In this document: positions 30,372-40,639 of the stretch, one piece after another | How the letters are laid out: each line of letters opens with the position of its first letter | Numbering within the stretch: position 1 is the first letter of the stretch | Assembly (NCBI GenBank): GCA_016165875.1 | Contig: JABBOT010000009.1 | Span: forward strand, 18,242,783 to 18,306,782 | Source of the DNA: Acanthopleura granulata | Lineage: Eukaryota > Mollusca > Polyplacophora > Chitonida > Chitonidae | Direction of reading: 5' to 3' | Length of the DNA: 64,000 bases | The notes under the pieces: generated by a model | What the model was told of the DNA's origin: nothing | What the model saw: only the letters and a program-made list of their open reading frames with translations | The model's database searches: none | Translations under genes and position numbers: made by a program

Positions 30372-30488
30372 TATTAGGCGTCTGTTTTTAAATATTCTCT
30401 GAATTAAAACCATGTTATCTAAGTGGAAAAAAATTAGGCGTCTGTTTTTAAATATTCTCTTAATTAAAACCATGTTATCTAAGTTGTG
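30372..30488. repeat. Tandem duplication, about 62 bp, two units
   Basis: attaggcgtctgtttttaaa, then tattctct, then aattaaaaccatgttatcta, occurs at about 30373 and 30434 with very few differences, so the duplication is recent. Confidence 0.9.
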
Positions 30489-30499
30489 AAGTGTCGACG

Positions 30500-32040
30500 G
30501 TAAAATGGTCATCAATGCTTCCACATATCTACACTTAAATGTTAATCATATGGGTACACATAAATCATAACCACATGTAAACATATATATCTAAATTATA
30601 TGTGTACATGTTACTCCAAGAAAGAAAAAAAAAACGACGTGGTTTTCAACTCCAGCTGGAGACATTTATGTAAATTCTAGGTTTACTCCGAATAATCTGA
30701 AAATTATCCGTTATGCAAACATCGTAATTTAGATACTGAATGGAATGTGGGAATGTTTACGCCGACTTCAACACGGGGCTTCAAGAAACTATTGCATCTG
30801 GAAAGAAGCATTCTGGAAGCATTAAATCGTGAAAGCAAGGCGCGTTTCTTTGAGCTGACAGGATAGCTGGGTCCAATCTATACCAGAACAAAACAGCATA
30901 TCAAACATGCATATGCATCTGAAAAGTCAGGTAAACTGTCAAAGTTCAAAAGGTTACCAAATATGGAAATGGATGAAACAGCTCAAGAATTCCCCGGTGT
31001 CATATAGGTATCTGATAACTTAAAAGAATTGAGCATTGACAAATTATATGAATTTATTTTCACAAAACTGCCCCTTGGAATAATAAACCGCTACAAAAGT
31101 GTTTGGCTTAAAAGGAAAAGATTGTTGATTGGCAGCTGTCAGAAATATTCAGTCTGTTGAGACTGAAGAGGATCATTTGGGGACCATAGCTGGGCTAGGC
31201 TATATGAACAAGTATAATAATGGATGCAGCATCTATGTATTTCACGCCCCCTCCCCCCTCCAAAATAATAGTTAGACATAATGAGACAATAGTACGAAAT
31301 TCCAGGAGTTTTTAATGACTAAATCTTAACATTATAGTAAACCTTTCTTGCAGTTACTTTTACAACTATCCAACAAAGTTTCCCTGCAATCTCTGGATGT
31401 GTTTCCTCTGGACTATGCCCGGTTTCTTTCAACACATTTAATGTTGACCTTCGTGAAATATGCCTGAATACGCTGTAAGTAGTAGATAATGTTACTCACA
31501 GGTAGTATTTCTATCTTTTAACCTGGGAGGTATCGGAGGTACCGGTATCACGTCATAAAAGTCTTGTGGTCGCGTGGTTGTGTGATGTAAGGAGTTTGGC
31601 AAGGTGCCAGTGCTGCAGTATATACAGAACTGAGAGATTCAATTAAATTATATTAAATTATAGATTGAAGTTTTGTTTCATTGTGAATTAATCGGATGGT
31701 TGGGGTGGAGTGAGGCTTGTGTTGGCATTAAAAAGGTTGTTTTAAGAATAAATGGAAGGCCTGATTTTTTTCCTTGTTATACATGCATGGAAAAATCACA
31801 GACAATCACAGAAAAACAAAATAACGAGATATTACATAAAACAGGTTTGTGCTCAGACTTGACAGATCACTTTCGGTAGAATATTCACTTTTCGGGCTCA
31901 GACAATCACAAAGTAGAAAAAAGAATGACGGAACATACGTACATAAAACATAGGTTGTGCTCACATCTTGAAAGATACTTTCGCAAGGTTTGCTAGTCCC
32001 GAAAAAAGGACTTTTGGAAGGTTTTTTTTTCTCCCCAGAG
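30500..32040. other. No gene recognised
   Basis: AT-rich. A short open stretch near 31031-31155 (peptide including KLYEFIFTKLPLG) has no recognisable family. A T/C run lies at about 32022-32036. Confidence 0.4.
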
Positions 32041-32048
32041 TAAAAAAA

Positions 32049-32504
32049 TCACTGATGTATCGACGACGATGATGGTTCGGTCGCCATTACCCATTCTCCA
32101 TCGCCCGGGTTTACTGTTACTTCCGCGACGGCGCTGTCCTGCTGTCCAGCCCGATACCCTGCTTCATAACTTTTCATCTGGCCGTTAATCTCCCCGAACT
32201 TGGGCCAAGCTGTATTGGCCCTCTTCGTCTCCAGTACTTCATCGGCCCCGGCTCCTTTTTAACCCCCACCACTCCTAGAGTAAACCATTAACCATTCCAG
32301 CCAAACCGTATGGCGAGTTTGGCTGGAATGGTTAACACGACAACCTTCACACTGCTTTTCCATGACTTCGCTAATAAGGGGAGCCATATGTTCCAGCATT
32401 TTGGACTGCATAAGATTATTCAGAATGGTGTAGCTTCCTCTCTGTATGAAAGTACATAGGCCTACATGTATAACATAACCTCCACGAACGCTCACATAAT
32501 GCAT
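32049..32504 (-). pseudogene. Broken reading frame with C-x2-C-x3-H-x5-H motif, unknown family
   Basis: One minus-strand frame is open from 32504 to 32049 except for a single stop at 32259-32261. The first part ends with QCEGCRVNHSSQTRH (about 32325-32370), a possible metal-binding C-x2-C-x3-H-x5-H arrangement. After the stop, the frame continues with coding-like composition (KRANTAWPKFGEINGQMKSY and beyond) to a terminal stop at 32049. GC content is higher than the flanks. I have seen a CxGCxxxHPSQxxH-type motif in anonymous invertebrate proteins but cannot name the family. A 19-bp perfect palindrome sits inside the frame just before the internal stop. It is probably a decayed mobile-element or orphan gene. 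Confidence 0.4.
32288..32335. repeat. Perfect 19-bp inverted repeat with 10-nt loop
   Basis: Arms 32288-32306 (ttaaccattccagccaaac) and 32317-32335 (gtttggctggaatggttaa) are exactly complementary around the loop cgtatggcga. Both DNA cruciform and RNA hairpin are possible. It lies inside the broken minus-strand frame. Confidence 0.97.
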
Positions 32505-33240
32505 ACATGAGCCTGTCAGTCAAACGGCTACATATGGCAGACGATAGACGCCCGACGTGGCGTCGCATGACAAACCCAGCAGGGGATTCCCTACTTTTTT
32601 TTGTTTTAGGTCTTTCTTTTTTTTTCAGTACTACGATATGGTATTCTCTCCAATTCATTCATAAACTTCAACCTGAAAATATACTACATGCACGTAATAC
32701 AGACATACCTAAACACTTATATACTCTTTTAAATACAACAAAACATATATATATATATATGTCCAAGTGTTGTCTGTTTTGTTTTTTCTATTTGTCCTAT
32801 ACATATAGACTAGTATAGTTACATGTACAGAACACAAAGACATTGACTGCTAATATTGCTTATTTTAGAAAGCATTTTTCGACGGATTAGGGTCACCTGA
32901 GACTGTAGTAAGCTTGTAGGATTGTCTTTATAGCTTAAGTATATATGTCAATTTATGACCTGAAATTATCAAGAAACTTACTTCTACCACAAAACAATGC
33001 CCTAGAAATACTTTGCAGTGTTGCTCACCCATGTACTTGTTATCATTAAAACATATGACATTAAGAGAGTGTCCTGTTCCTATGTTATTACATGTTACAT
33101 TGACAGACAACTCAGAACATTTACGCCACAGATTGTAAACAGCCGATATCTCCTAGCTATCTGACTGGCCAATCCCCTATAAGCTTAAAAGCATGGGCAC
33201 CTTCAAATCTCCAGTCTCCAGCACAATACTAGTACTCCAC
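32505..33240. other. No gene recognised
   Basis: T runs near 32597 and 32621, a TA run near 32746-32760, otherwise anonymous AT-rich DNA. Confidence 0.45.
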
Positions 33241-33242
33241 AC

Positions 33243-33601
33243 TTCAAACGAAGATACCCGCTCGAATAGCGTAGTTGCTAGAGCGTCCGCTTTCTGACGG
33301 GGAGATATTGGTTCAAACCTTGGTCGGGTCATACAAAAGACTTTAAAAAATAGTACATGCTGCTTCCTCGCTAGGCGCTCAGTAATAAGAGGATAGAGTG
33401 TGGACTGGTCGGCCCGGTGTCAGTATAATGTGACTGGGTGAGGGGGCTTGTTGGGTGTCTTCAGCAAGTCGTCTCGGTGAGGCAGCACCAGATAAAAGAG
33501 ACGGTGGAAATCTGTCCTGCACCAAGGAGACACCGCCTTCGTATAAGTGAAATATTCTTGAGTAGGGCGTTAAACGATAAGCATTCATTCAAACGAAGAT
33601 A
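33243..33601 (+). mobile_element. SINE family B, full-length sense copy with 14-bp target-site duplication
   Basis: Element 33257-33587 is flanked by the exact repeat ttcaaacgaagata (33243-33256 and 33588-33601). The head is tRNA-like with an A-box region (gcgtagttgctagagcg) and a perfect B box (ggttcaaacc). The tail is gtataagtgaaatattcttg, then agtagggcgttaaac. The intact duplication implies a recent insertion. Confidence 0.95.
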
Positions 33602-34614
33602 ATTCAATAACGAATTCATACAATTTCAAACAAGTTTTACATTCGGGAGAGAATTTTATAATCTTATTACTGAACAGTGCCTCAGCTGTCTTTTACTTTG
33701 AAGAAAGGCTACATATTAGGACACTGCTACTATGTTATACCTGTAGATCCTTAAATTCCCTGTCAATTAACTTATTTATGGTAATTCCAAACTTAAGATA
33801 TACTGCAAATGAAATGCAGATGCAGATGAAAGTTATTTTTGATCAAGTAAGGCATACTGTACATTGAACATTTCATCATCTTATCTTTACTATGACCTTG
33901 CTATTAGCATTAACTAAACATTAACAGTAAAACTGAAGATGTTACACATTTCACTTCATGAGTTTTTATAATTTTATACTGTGTTACATGTGCTTTGGAG
34001 ATTTTCAACATTAAAAAACACGCTTTTACACCTAAACAATATGCATGTATTAGGACCTTTATTGTCTTTAAAACATATGCATTTTATAATATGCAATTGT
34101 TGATTTAAATATGATACTGTTGCTTTCAGTTGAGAAAATTGGGCCCCAGCCTGAAACTTATTCAAATAGGTTACACAGAATTTCGCTATGTGTTAGTGGT
34201 TTTAAACTAACACTGATGTATATATGTTATATTTAAACTCAATAGAAAAATATTACCCAGTCTTACAATGTTACTGATGCTAGTAAATGTATTGTTATAT
34301 CAAAAATGAAAATATAATCATACAGGTTGTCAAAAGTTAGTGTTCATGTGTAAACAAACTAATGCAGTAAATCTTCATCTTTATACCTTGTTTTATGTTT
34401 TAAAATATGATCTCCTGATTCTAATCTAAATGGAGCTCTATTCGAAGTTAGGATTTGGATCAGATATCTAGGTTAAAGGGTCATTTGTGTCGACCATTAT
34501 CGTCTGGGAAGCTCTCCAGTGAACTCATGTATGATCTTGGACTGGTGCTTTTGGAGATAAAGAATATCAGGACAAATATGAATGTGGGTCACAAGAAAGT
34601 AGTAAAAGTTCAGT
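33602..34614. other. No gene recognised
   Basis: Very AT-rich DNA downstream of the TLR pseudogene on the opposite strand. Confidence 0.5.
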
Positions 34615-36110
34615 AAGGGTGTAATCGTTCTCAGTTTCTAGCACGTTTCTCAGAACAATGCAGGCCCACTGGTAGTTGTGGTAATTATAGGCTACAAAAG
34701 AATCAAACTGATATTGTTCACATTCCACTTCCTCATACGGCATTTGGTTAAAACCCAGTGTTTAATATTCCCTCTGTACCTGTATCCGAATATTCCTAGT
34801 ACTACGGCGAGATTGAATAAACAGGATCCAACAACAGAAAAAGGTCAACCAAAATTCGCTGACGCAATTGACGTCCATGTTTTTTATCTCCGATTTGTAG
34901 CTCCATATATTTGTCACTGTTCCGTTTCTCAGGCTGCAGGCCAGAGAACCATTTTCAGTAATGTTAACCGAGGTGTCCAAAATCCAGTGAATAAATGTCA
35001 GCGTATTGCAGGTACACAGGAAAAGGTTGTGTGCCAAAGACAGACTAAAAGCCTTACCATGACCTGACGAAGGGAAGTTGTTCAGTCGGTGGATTACCTC
35101 AGAAGACGAAATCACGATGAACGACAAATTGATGTTCTTCAGTGAAATTAGCACAAAGACGGATTCTGGAATTTGAGCAAACTTATTATTTGAGAGATTC
35201 AAGGTTTCCAGATTAACTTAAATAGTTGCGGGTGGAGGCGGGTAAGGTCGTTGTTGGACAGATCAAAGCGTCGTAGATGTTTGGCTGAACGGAATGCAAC
35301 ACCTTTAGGGTCATTTTGAAATCCTGTGTTCAGTCTGCACTCTTCGGCGATTAGAATGTCCAGTGATGGGAAGAACTCGGGTGACAACCCACTGCAGTCG
35401 AATCCTGATATATCTAGCTCAGGGGAGCAAGTGAGCTCAGGGACGCCAGAAACTTTAATGGCACAGGTCTGAATTCCAGAGTATGCCAGGTCCAGCACAT
35501 GTAGATTTTCAGCATTGCCAAAGACCAAATTTGTAGGAGATTATTTCTGCCGTTTATGAACTGAGCTTTTAATACCCCTAAAGGAGGAGGAAATGGAATT
35601 GTAACCATTAACTCACGCTTATGGCGCACCGATGACGCAGTTTTAAATCTGACACTGGACAAAGAAGTGTTCCTTTTCCTTCTGATAAATTTTTTTCGGC
35701 ATGAAATGTCCAGATGTTTGAGGCTGGTAAAACGAATCATAGTCACAATGTCATCTAGTGGCTTGCAACTTTTATGTTATTTCGTGCAATGTTAAGTGTT
35801 TCTACACATCTTGGATATTTAAATCCTTAAAAAACATCTTTGCTGATTCGAATAATGTTATTATCACTCATTTCCAAATGTTTTACACACAATGTCTCCA
35901 AATGTTGGGTATTGAAAGGACGAAACTGCTCTGGTCAACACCTACATTGGGGTGCGTAATGGCAACCGCTGTTAGATTTCTGAGCCGAACCTCGGCCAAA
36001 ATATCAAGGGCTTCATTCAATCCCGTAGCAGTTCTACGTTTTTACACTTTCAGAGTTCCAGTGACATAATGGACCAGTTACAAATGTACTTCGTTTCATG
36101 TCAGATTTAC
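34615..36110 (-). pseudogene. Toll-like receptor pseudogene, paralogue of the receptor at 44 kb
   Basis: On the minus strand this follows the intact receptor from mid-ectodomain LRRs (about 36110) through the LRR-CT, transmembrane segment and start of the TIR domain. It breaks off just before the BB loop (about 34618). The LRR-CT block is nearly identical to the intact gene (for example FLCTCNTLTFIHWILD and NGTVTNIWSYKSEI). Lesions visible: a small deletion with frameshift near 35215 in the last LRRs, a one-base insertion in a T run near 34848 in the transmembrane segment, and frame changes around 35530 and 35750-36000. The N-terminal LRRs and signal peptide were not found. The TIR box 1 region (FDSFVAYNYHNYQW) is still readable in frame with the segment after the insertion. 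A non-functional inverted duplicate is the simplest reading; a truncated transcript is not excluded. Confidence 0.88.
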
Positions 36111-36279
36111 TGTGCCTGCAGGAAATTATAAGCGATGTCAAACGAGGCAAACTGAGGATAACCACTCTCCTGTTGGGTCCGGTCTCACCTTAATTATTTT
36201 CTGGCGGTTGAGGAGGTAGATTTGCTTATGGTTCTCTCTTTTTTGGTTTTGTTTTGTTTCTTTGTTGTTGCTTTTTATC

Positions 36280-36352
36280 TTGTGTGTGTGTGTGTGCGTG
36301 CGTGCATGCTCGCGTGTGTGTGCGTGCATGCGTGTGTGTGTGTGTGTGCGCA
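36280..36352. repeat. TG/TGCG microsatellite
   Basis: TG and GCGTGCATG-type simple repeat next to the 5' limit of the TLR pseudogene; a second short TG run lies near 36387-36402. Open frames on both strands are artefacts. Confidence 0.95.
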
Positions 36353-36394
36353 ATATGACGACGAGGAATCCTTAGATTGTATATATATGTATGT

Positions 36395-36592
36395 GTGTGT
36401 GTCTTCTTTTGGCAGGGCGAGTTCATGCCGACAAAGTGCTGCCGCCACTGGAAGATCATGCCGAAGACACCTGACATGATACACAATCCATTCACACTAT
36501 ACTGACACCGGGCCAACCAATCCTGTTTCCTTGCTCTAACCTCTCAAAACTGGGGGCAAAGCGAGGCAGCAACAAGTACCATTTTCAAGTTC
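36395..36592 (-). mobile_element. SINE family B, degenerate copy
   Basis: Shares gccgaagacacctgacat, actatactgacaccgggcca, then gcgaggcagcaacaagtacc, in family B order. Both ends are lost. Confidence 0.6.
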
Positions 36593-36599
36593 TATATAC

Positions 36600-37138
36600 A
36601 CCTCACAAAAGCTGTATCTTAGTAGTAATCAGCATTGAAATCATATCTCTTTCATTTTACATAAAGTTATGTGGCTCGGGGAAAAAACTACTTTTTGAAT
36701 TACTGTAAGGTATTGTTTCATGTTGCCGAATGCTGTAGGTTTATAGAGAAAAATTCGAATTGTAATAACGTATCACAAATTGCCACTCTAATACACTTTC
36801 ATAGGTGATTTCTGTTAACGAATTATTCGAATGGTAATTTGTAATAATTATTCAGACCTGCATTTTTAGACTGGAAATTTAACCTGGTCAGCCCGCTTGC
36901 CTCTGTCCATAAGCCCGACCCTTGTTAGACAAGTGAGATAAATAAATAAGCAAAAGAAAAACGTTACAAAGTTTGAGGTAACAAGGTATTATACTATACT
37001 TTATGAAACATTTCATACCATCTTCAGTGTTCACACTTCCTCTTGCATTCCAGTATTCTTGATATCCTTGATTCTGAATGCTTGACGCCTCAAACAGTGT
37101 TTTCAAACCACCTGAATGTGCAATTGTTAAGATTTATT
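36600..37138. other. No gene recognised
   Basis: Anonymous AT-rich DNA. Confidence 0.5.
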
Positions 37139-37277
37139 TCCTTATTCATTTATTTGATTGGTGTTTTACGCCGTATTCAAGAATATCTCACTTACGTGTA
37201 TACAATAGAGCCTAGCATAATGGTGGGAGGAATGCGGGCAGAGCCTCGGGGAAACCCACGACCATCCACAGGTTGCA
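37139..37277 (-). mobile_element. SINE family A, truncated antisense copy
   Basis: ttgattggtgttttacgccg, then tattcaagaatatctcactt, then acgaccatccacaggttgca. The head is missing. Confidence 0.85.
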
Positions 37278-37640
37278 GTCTAGATTTAGTATATGACATT
37301 CTTATCAATGTTTTCTTGGTACAGTTGACGTCTCTTTAGTTTTTTTTATACATGCATACAAAGAAACAATATATTCTGTTCCTTTACATTTCTAAGGACA
37401 GAAATCTTTGTCCAAGACAGGATTTTCTTTACCTCAGAACGTTTTTTTTTTTCAGAATGTTGACATATCCAGAAAAATTAACATTTGTGTATGATTTTTT
37501 GTCTGTGTTTTATAATGCGAGCCCTTGTGCTACACTAAGTATCTCAGCAGGTGGTCTCATATCTGGAGATTTAAAAATACCCACGTGGTTTGAACGGGGA
37601 ATTCCCCGGTGTTAACACCGTAAAAAGACCTAGGGGTACA
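37278..37640. other. No gene recognised
   Basis: T-rich sequence with a T run near 37443-37452. No supported exon. Confidence 0.45.
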
Positions 37641-37647
37641 CCATGTA

Positions 37648-37735
37648 TGGTTTCCTCCCAGCATAAGGCTGTCCGCCGTGGTGTGGGTGAACTATTCTTG
37701 AGGACGGCGTGACACACCAGTCAAATAAATATCTA
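37648..37735 (+). mobile_element. SINE family A, tail fragment
   Basis: tggtttcctcccagcataag, then ctattcttgaggacggcgtg, then acacaccagtcaaataaata. Confidence 0.7.
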
Positions 37736-37739
37736 AGTA

Positions 37740-39360
37740 AAGAGGACGGTGAACGAGCTCAACAAATACAATTCATGATTTAGAGCCTATGCTAGAAAAG
37801 CAAGAGTTGTTTAGGGGTAAAATCGCGTTGGAATTTTATATTTTGAATATACTATTATACACTCTTATACAACTGGATGAAAGTGTGGAAAATAAGTACA
37901 GCAATAACTTATTCCTTCTTTTTTATACACTATTTTTTTTTACGTTTCCTCTAGATACACTAATAAACCATTATCTCAGAAACTAAGTTTGATCTGATCT
38001 GACATTTCAACTGAATGTTGTTGATAACTATGACGCATTCATGGAGTGTTAGTGTTTTCTAGGAATGGAATATTCGGCTAAACTTTTTAAAACAATTCAC
38101 GGTGATCGGCGAGCAATGCGTTAAAACCTGGCACCCAATCCTCAGAGGGAAAGGAAGTTTTCTTTTCTCTGTTGCCTTGGCTGCTATTACGTCATTCATG
38201 AAAAAAAAGTACCAGTCTCAGGAAAAAATGGCACCCTATAAAGTATACATTTTCTCCTTATGGTAATGTAACGATGGTATAGACAACACACAATTTTATG
38301 CCAGTCAAAAGACCCGATCCGACTTACACAAATAATCTGTACCGGGCGTCTATACTTGTTGCCTCCGAACTGACTTTGGACTGTCTTGTCACAGTAGCCA
38401 TGGCTCCAGCTTATGGTAGACCAGACTTATTACTCAGTCTAATCACTGTTCCAACAAATTTAGCGGTCTGCTGTCGCCACTTAGGCCGGAAATCTTGCTG
38501 GTGAAGGGACTGAGATGGGTAGTTTATTCGGAGCATTCCCGTATTCTCCACGCATATACCTGACCGCCATAATATATACTATTTATTGAAGAATTCTTGA
38601 GCACGTTCTTAAACAACAACGAAAAAAAAATGTGAAAGCTTAGTTTCGATCCTGGCTTAAGGCAGTTAAGTCAACCTCGACATTAGCGGTTTAGCTTCAG
38701 TTGAGTCAGCCCCGGCATCAGCAGTTTAGCTAAAATCAAGCTAGACTTTCCCACGTGCCCTCAGAGAGGAAGCCAACAGAAGTTTATCAAAAGAGGACAA
38801 CAGGCGACAATCGAATTTTGTCACCAGAAATAGATTAAGTTCTATAAATACTTTTGGTCCCGCAATCATGATTCTAAATATACATGGCACTATGAGGAGC
38901 TAAACTGGTATTAAAGAAACCAAATTGTCCTATATACATTTAAAAAATACAAAATCAAGACAGACATTCATGTTACAAAATTATGTTAACGAATAATATT
39001 TAATTAAATTTCGAAATTATCTTCATTAACTCTTTTCTCTGTTAAAAAAAAGAAGAGAGAAAAAACAAGGCTGTATGTGTTGCATGCGTGTTGAGAATGG
39101 TTGAGAAAATATTGGCTGTTTCCTTTTACTAGATTTCGGCATCATCTCTTCTAGACTCGTTTAGTTCTTTGTTGATTTGTTTTAATAATATTTTGGACAT
39201 TGGTCCCGCGTTTAAGCGTCCATTATAATCAACGACAGTTTAACGAATGTAAGTTACGACACCTAGATTTGTAACTTCTAACTGATCCAGCTAAAACACT
39301 AGATATATCTGTGTGTTCAAACCTACTCGGTAAAACATCTGCAAATTTATTTATTTAATC
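37740..39360. other. No gene recognised; possible old SINE debris
   Basis: A weak SINE-tail-like stretch occurs at about 38545-38630 (ctgaccgccata, then attcttgagcacgttcttaa). The block aaaacctggcacc near 38121 follows the gatcggcgagcaatgcg motif also seen near 25097. Nothing coding is supported. Confidence 0.35.
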
Positions 39361-39364
39361 ATTA

Positions 39365-39455
39365 GCCAGCATTAATGCGCTGAACTTGAACCCACAGCAA
39401 CCGGTGAGGGTCCCATGGGTTATTGTGCTACGATAGTACGTTAAACCTGTTGCCA
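39365..39455 (-). mobile_element. SINE family A, head-proximal fragment (degenerate)
   Basis: agccagcattaatgcgctga, then acttgaacccacagcaaccg, then cccatgggttattgtgctac resembles the head half of the antisense SINE. Diverged. Confidence 0.4.
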
Positions 39456-39954
39456 TACTGCTGCAAATGGACATAATACATATACAGGCGTTCTGACTGG
39501 CACGGCAATTATCTAGTTTTATGATGTGGTAGAAATGGAGAAAAGGGGGTATTCCCCTCCAGTTTCCTGAGAGGCAAAACAATTTGTCTTACAGGACGCA
39601 TAAAGCTTTGTGGTAAATATATCAAGAGCAGATAAAACATTTGCCTTCCGGTCATAATTTCATATTTCTTGATAAGTATCCAAGATGTCATCGTCAACGT
39701 GGCATGAAGGCTTAAGGGCTGTACCTTTGTGAATTCAAAACAACAAGAAAAAATTTATTCCGTGAACACAAAGGAAGAACTGGGCGGAAAGCACCGACCA
39801 TAAAAAATTAATATCACGTATGAAGTGTCCTCACTCTAATCACAATAATAATAAAGTTCGCCTGTGTTTGTTTGTTTGCTTTGCTGCAAAACTTTGCCAA
39901 CAGCTTGGCATACATTTCATTGCTCTGTAGACAATCAACTCCATCTTCTGACCC

Positions 39955-40092
39955 TGTAGCTCAAGGAGAAACCCACGACCATTCACAGGGAAACCTTGCC
40001 ACGTATGGATGGAAAAGAAACTTGAACATCGACGTGACAAATTGATGAGTCTTTGCGCTCCGCTAACAAGCTAACCACTCGGCCACGTGCTG
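39955..40092 (-). mobile_element. SINE family A, degenerate antisense fragment
   Basis: aggagaaacccacgaccatt, then cacagggaaaccttgccacg, ending acaagctaaccactcggcca, matches the body-to-head order of antisense copies. Confidence 0.55.
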
Positions 40093-40377
40093 AGAAAGTG
40101 TTGTTGGATCTATGAGAATGACTTGAAATGAGTGTAATAATTTGCCTAATATCAATGAAATTGTGTTTCTTTTGTTTGTTTCATTGTTTGGAAATGCAAT
40201 AAAGATGATAGGAATAGACATATAAAAAGGACAAGAAGTAGATAAGTGACCATACAGGTGGGATTAACGTCCAGGTGGATTTTGTAATGATAGAGTTCCA
40301 AAATCTTTCGTATGTTTGACGCGATGCATGTTTTCATATCAACTCTATATGTATACACGCCAGAGTGCCACTACAGG

Positions 40378-40632
40378 TATAAAACACTAAAAAATAGCCT
40401 TACTATTAATGTAATAATTTTACAAAGAACACCCTCCTAAAACTGTATTCCCTAATTTCCCTTGTCCCAAATGACAGATACTGTCAAATAACTAGATGCC
40501 TGGCCTACAACATGTCCATATATCATCAGGGGTTGACCACCATTTTCTCAAAATAAATAAGCTGGAATGCGGGTACTAGAGTTCTTTCGCCATAGAAACA
40601 GGGTGTAGGGGGCACTTGCTCATTGGATGATA
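40378..40632 (+). repeat. Dispersed repeat D, copy 1 (LINE-associated)
   Basis: Matches 52150-52388 in order: aatagccttactatt, ttacaaagaacac, atgcctggcctacaaca, then atatcatcaggggttg, then aataagctggaatgcgggta, then ggggcacttg. In the second location it sits directly before the reverse-transcriptase remnant, so it may be an internal part of the same LINE. Confidence 0.8.
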
Positions 40633-40639
40633 TACTTCT

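Noticed and set aside
33257..33330. tRNA gene call on the SINE B head
   Set aside because: A and B boxes are present, but the sequence continues into a SINE body with a target-site duplication and does not fold as a complete tRNA.
35758..36069. 103-codon plus-strand open frame
   Set aside because: Antisense shadow of the minus-strand TLR pseudogene.
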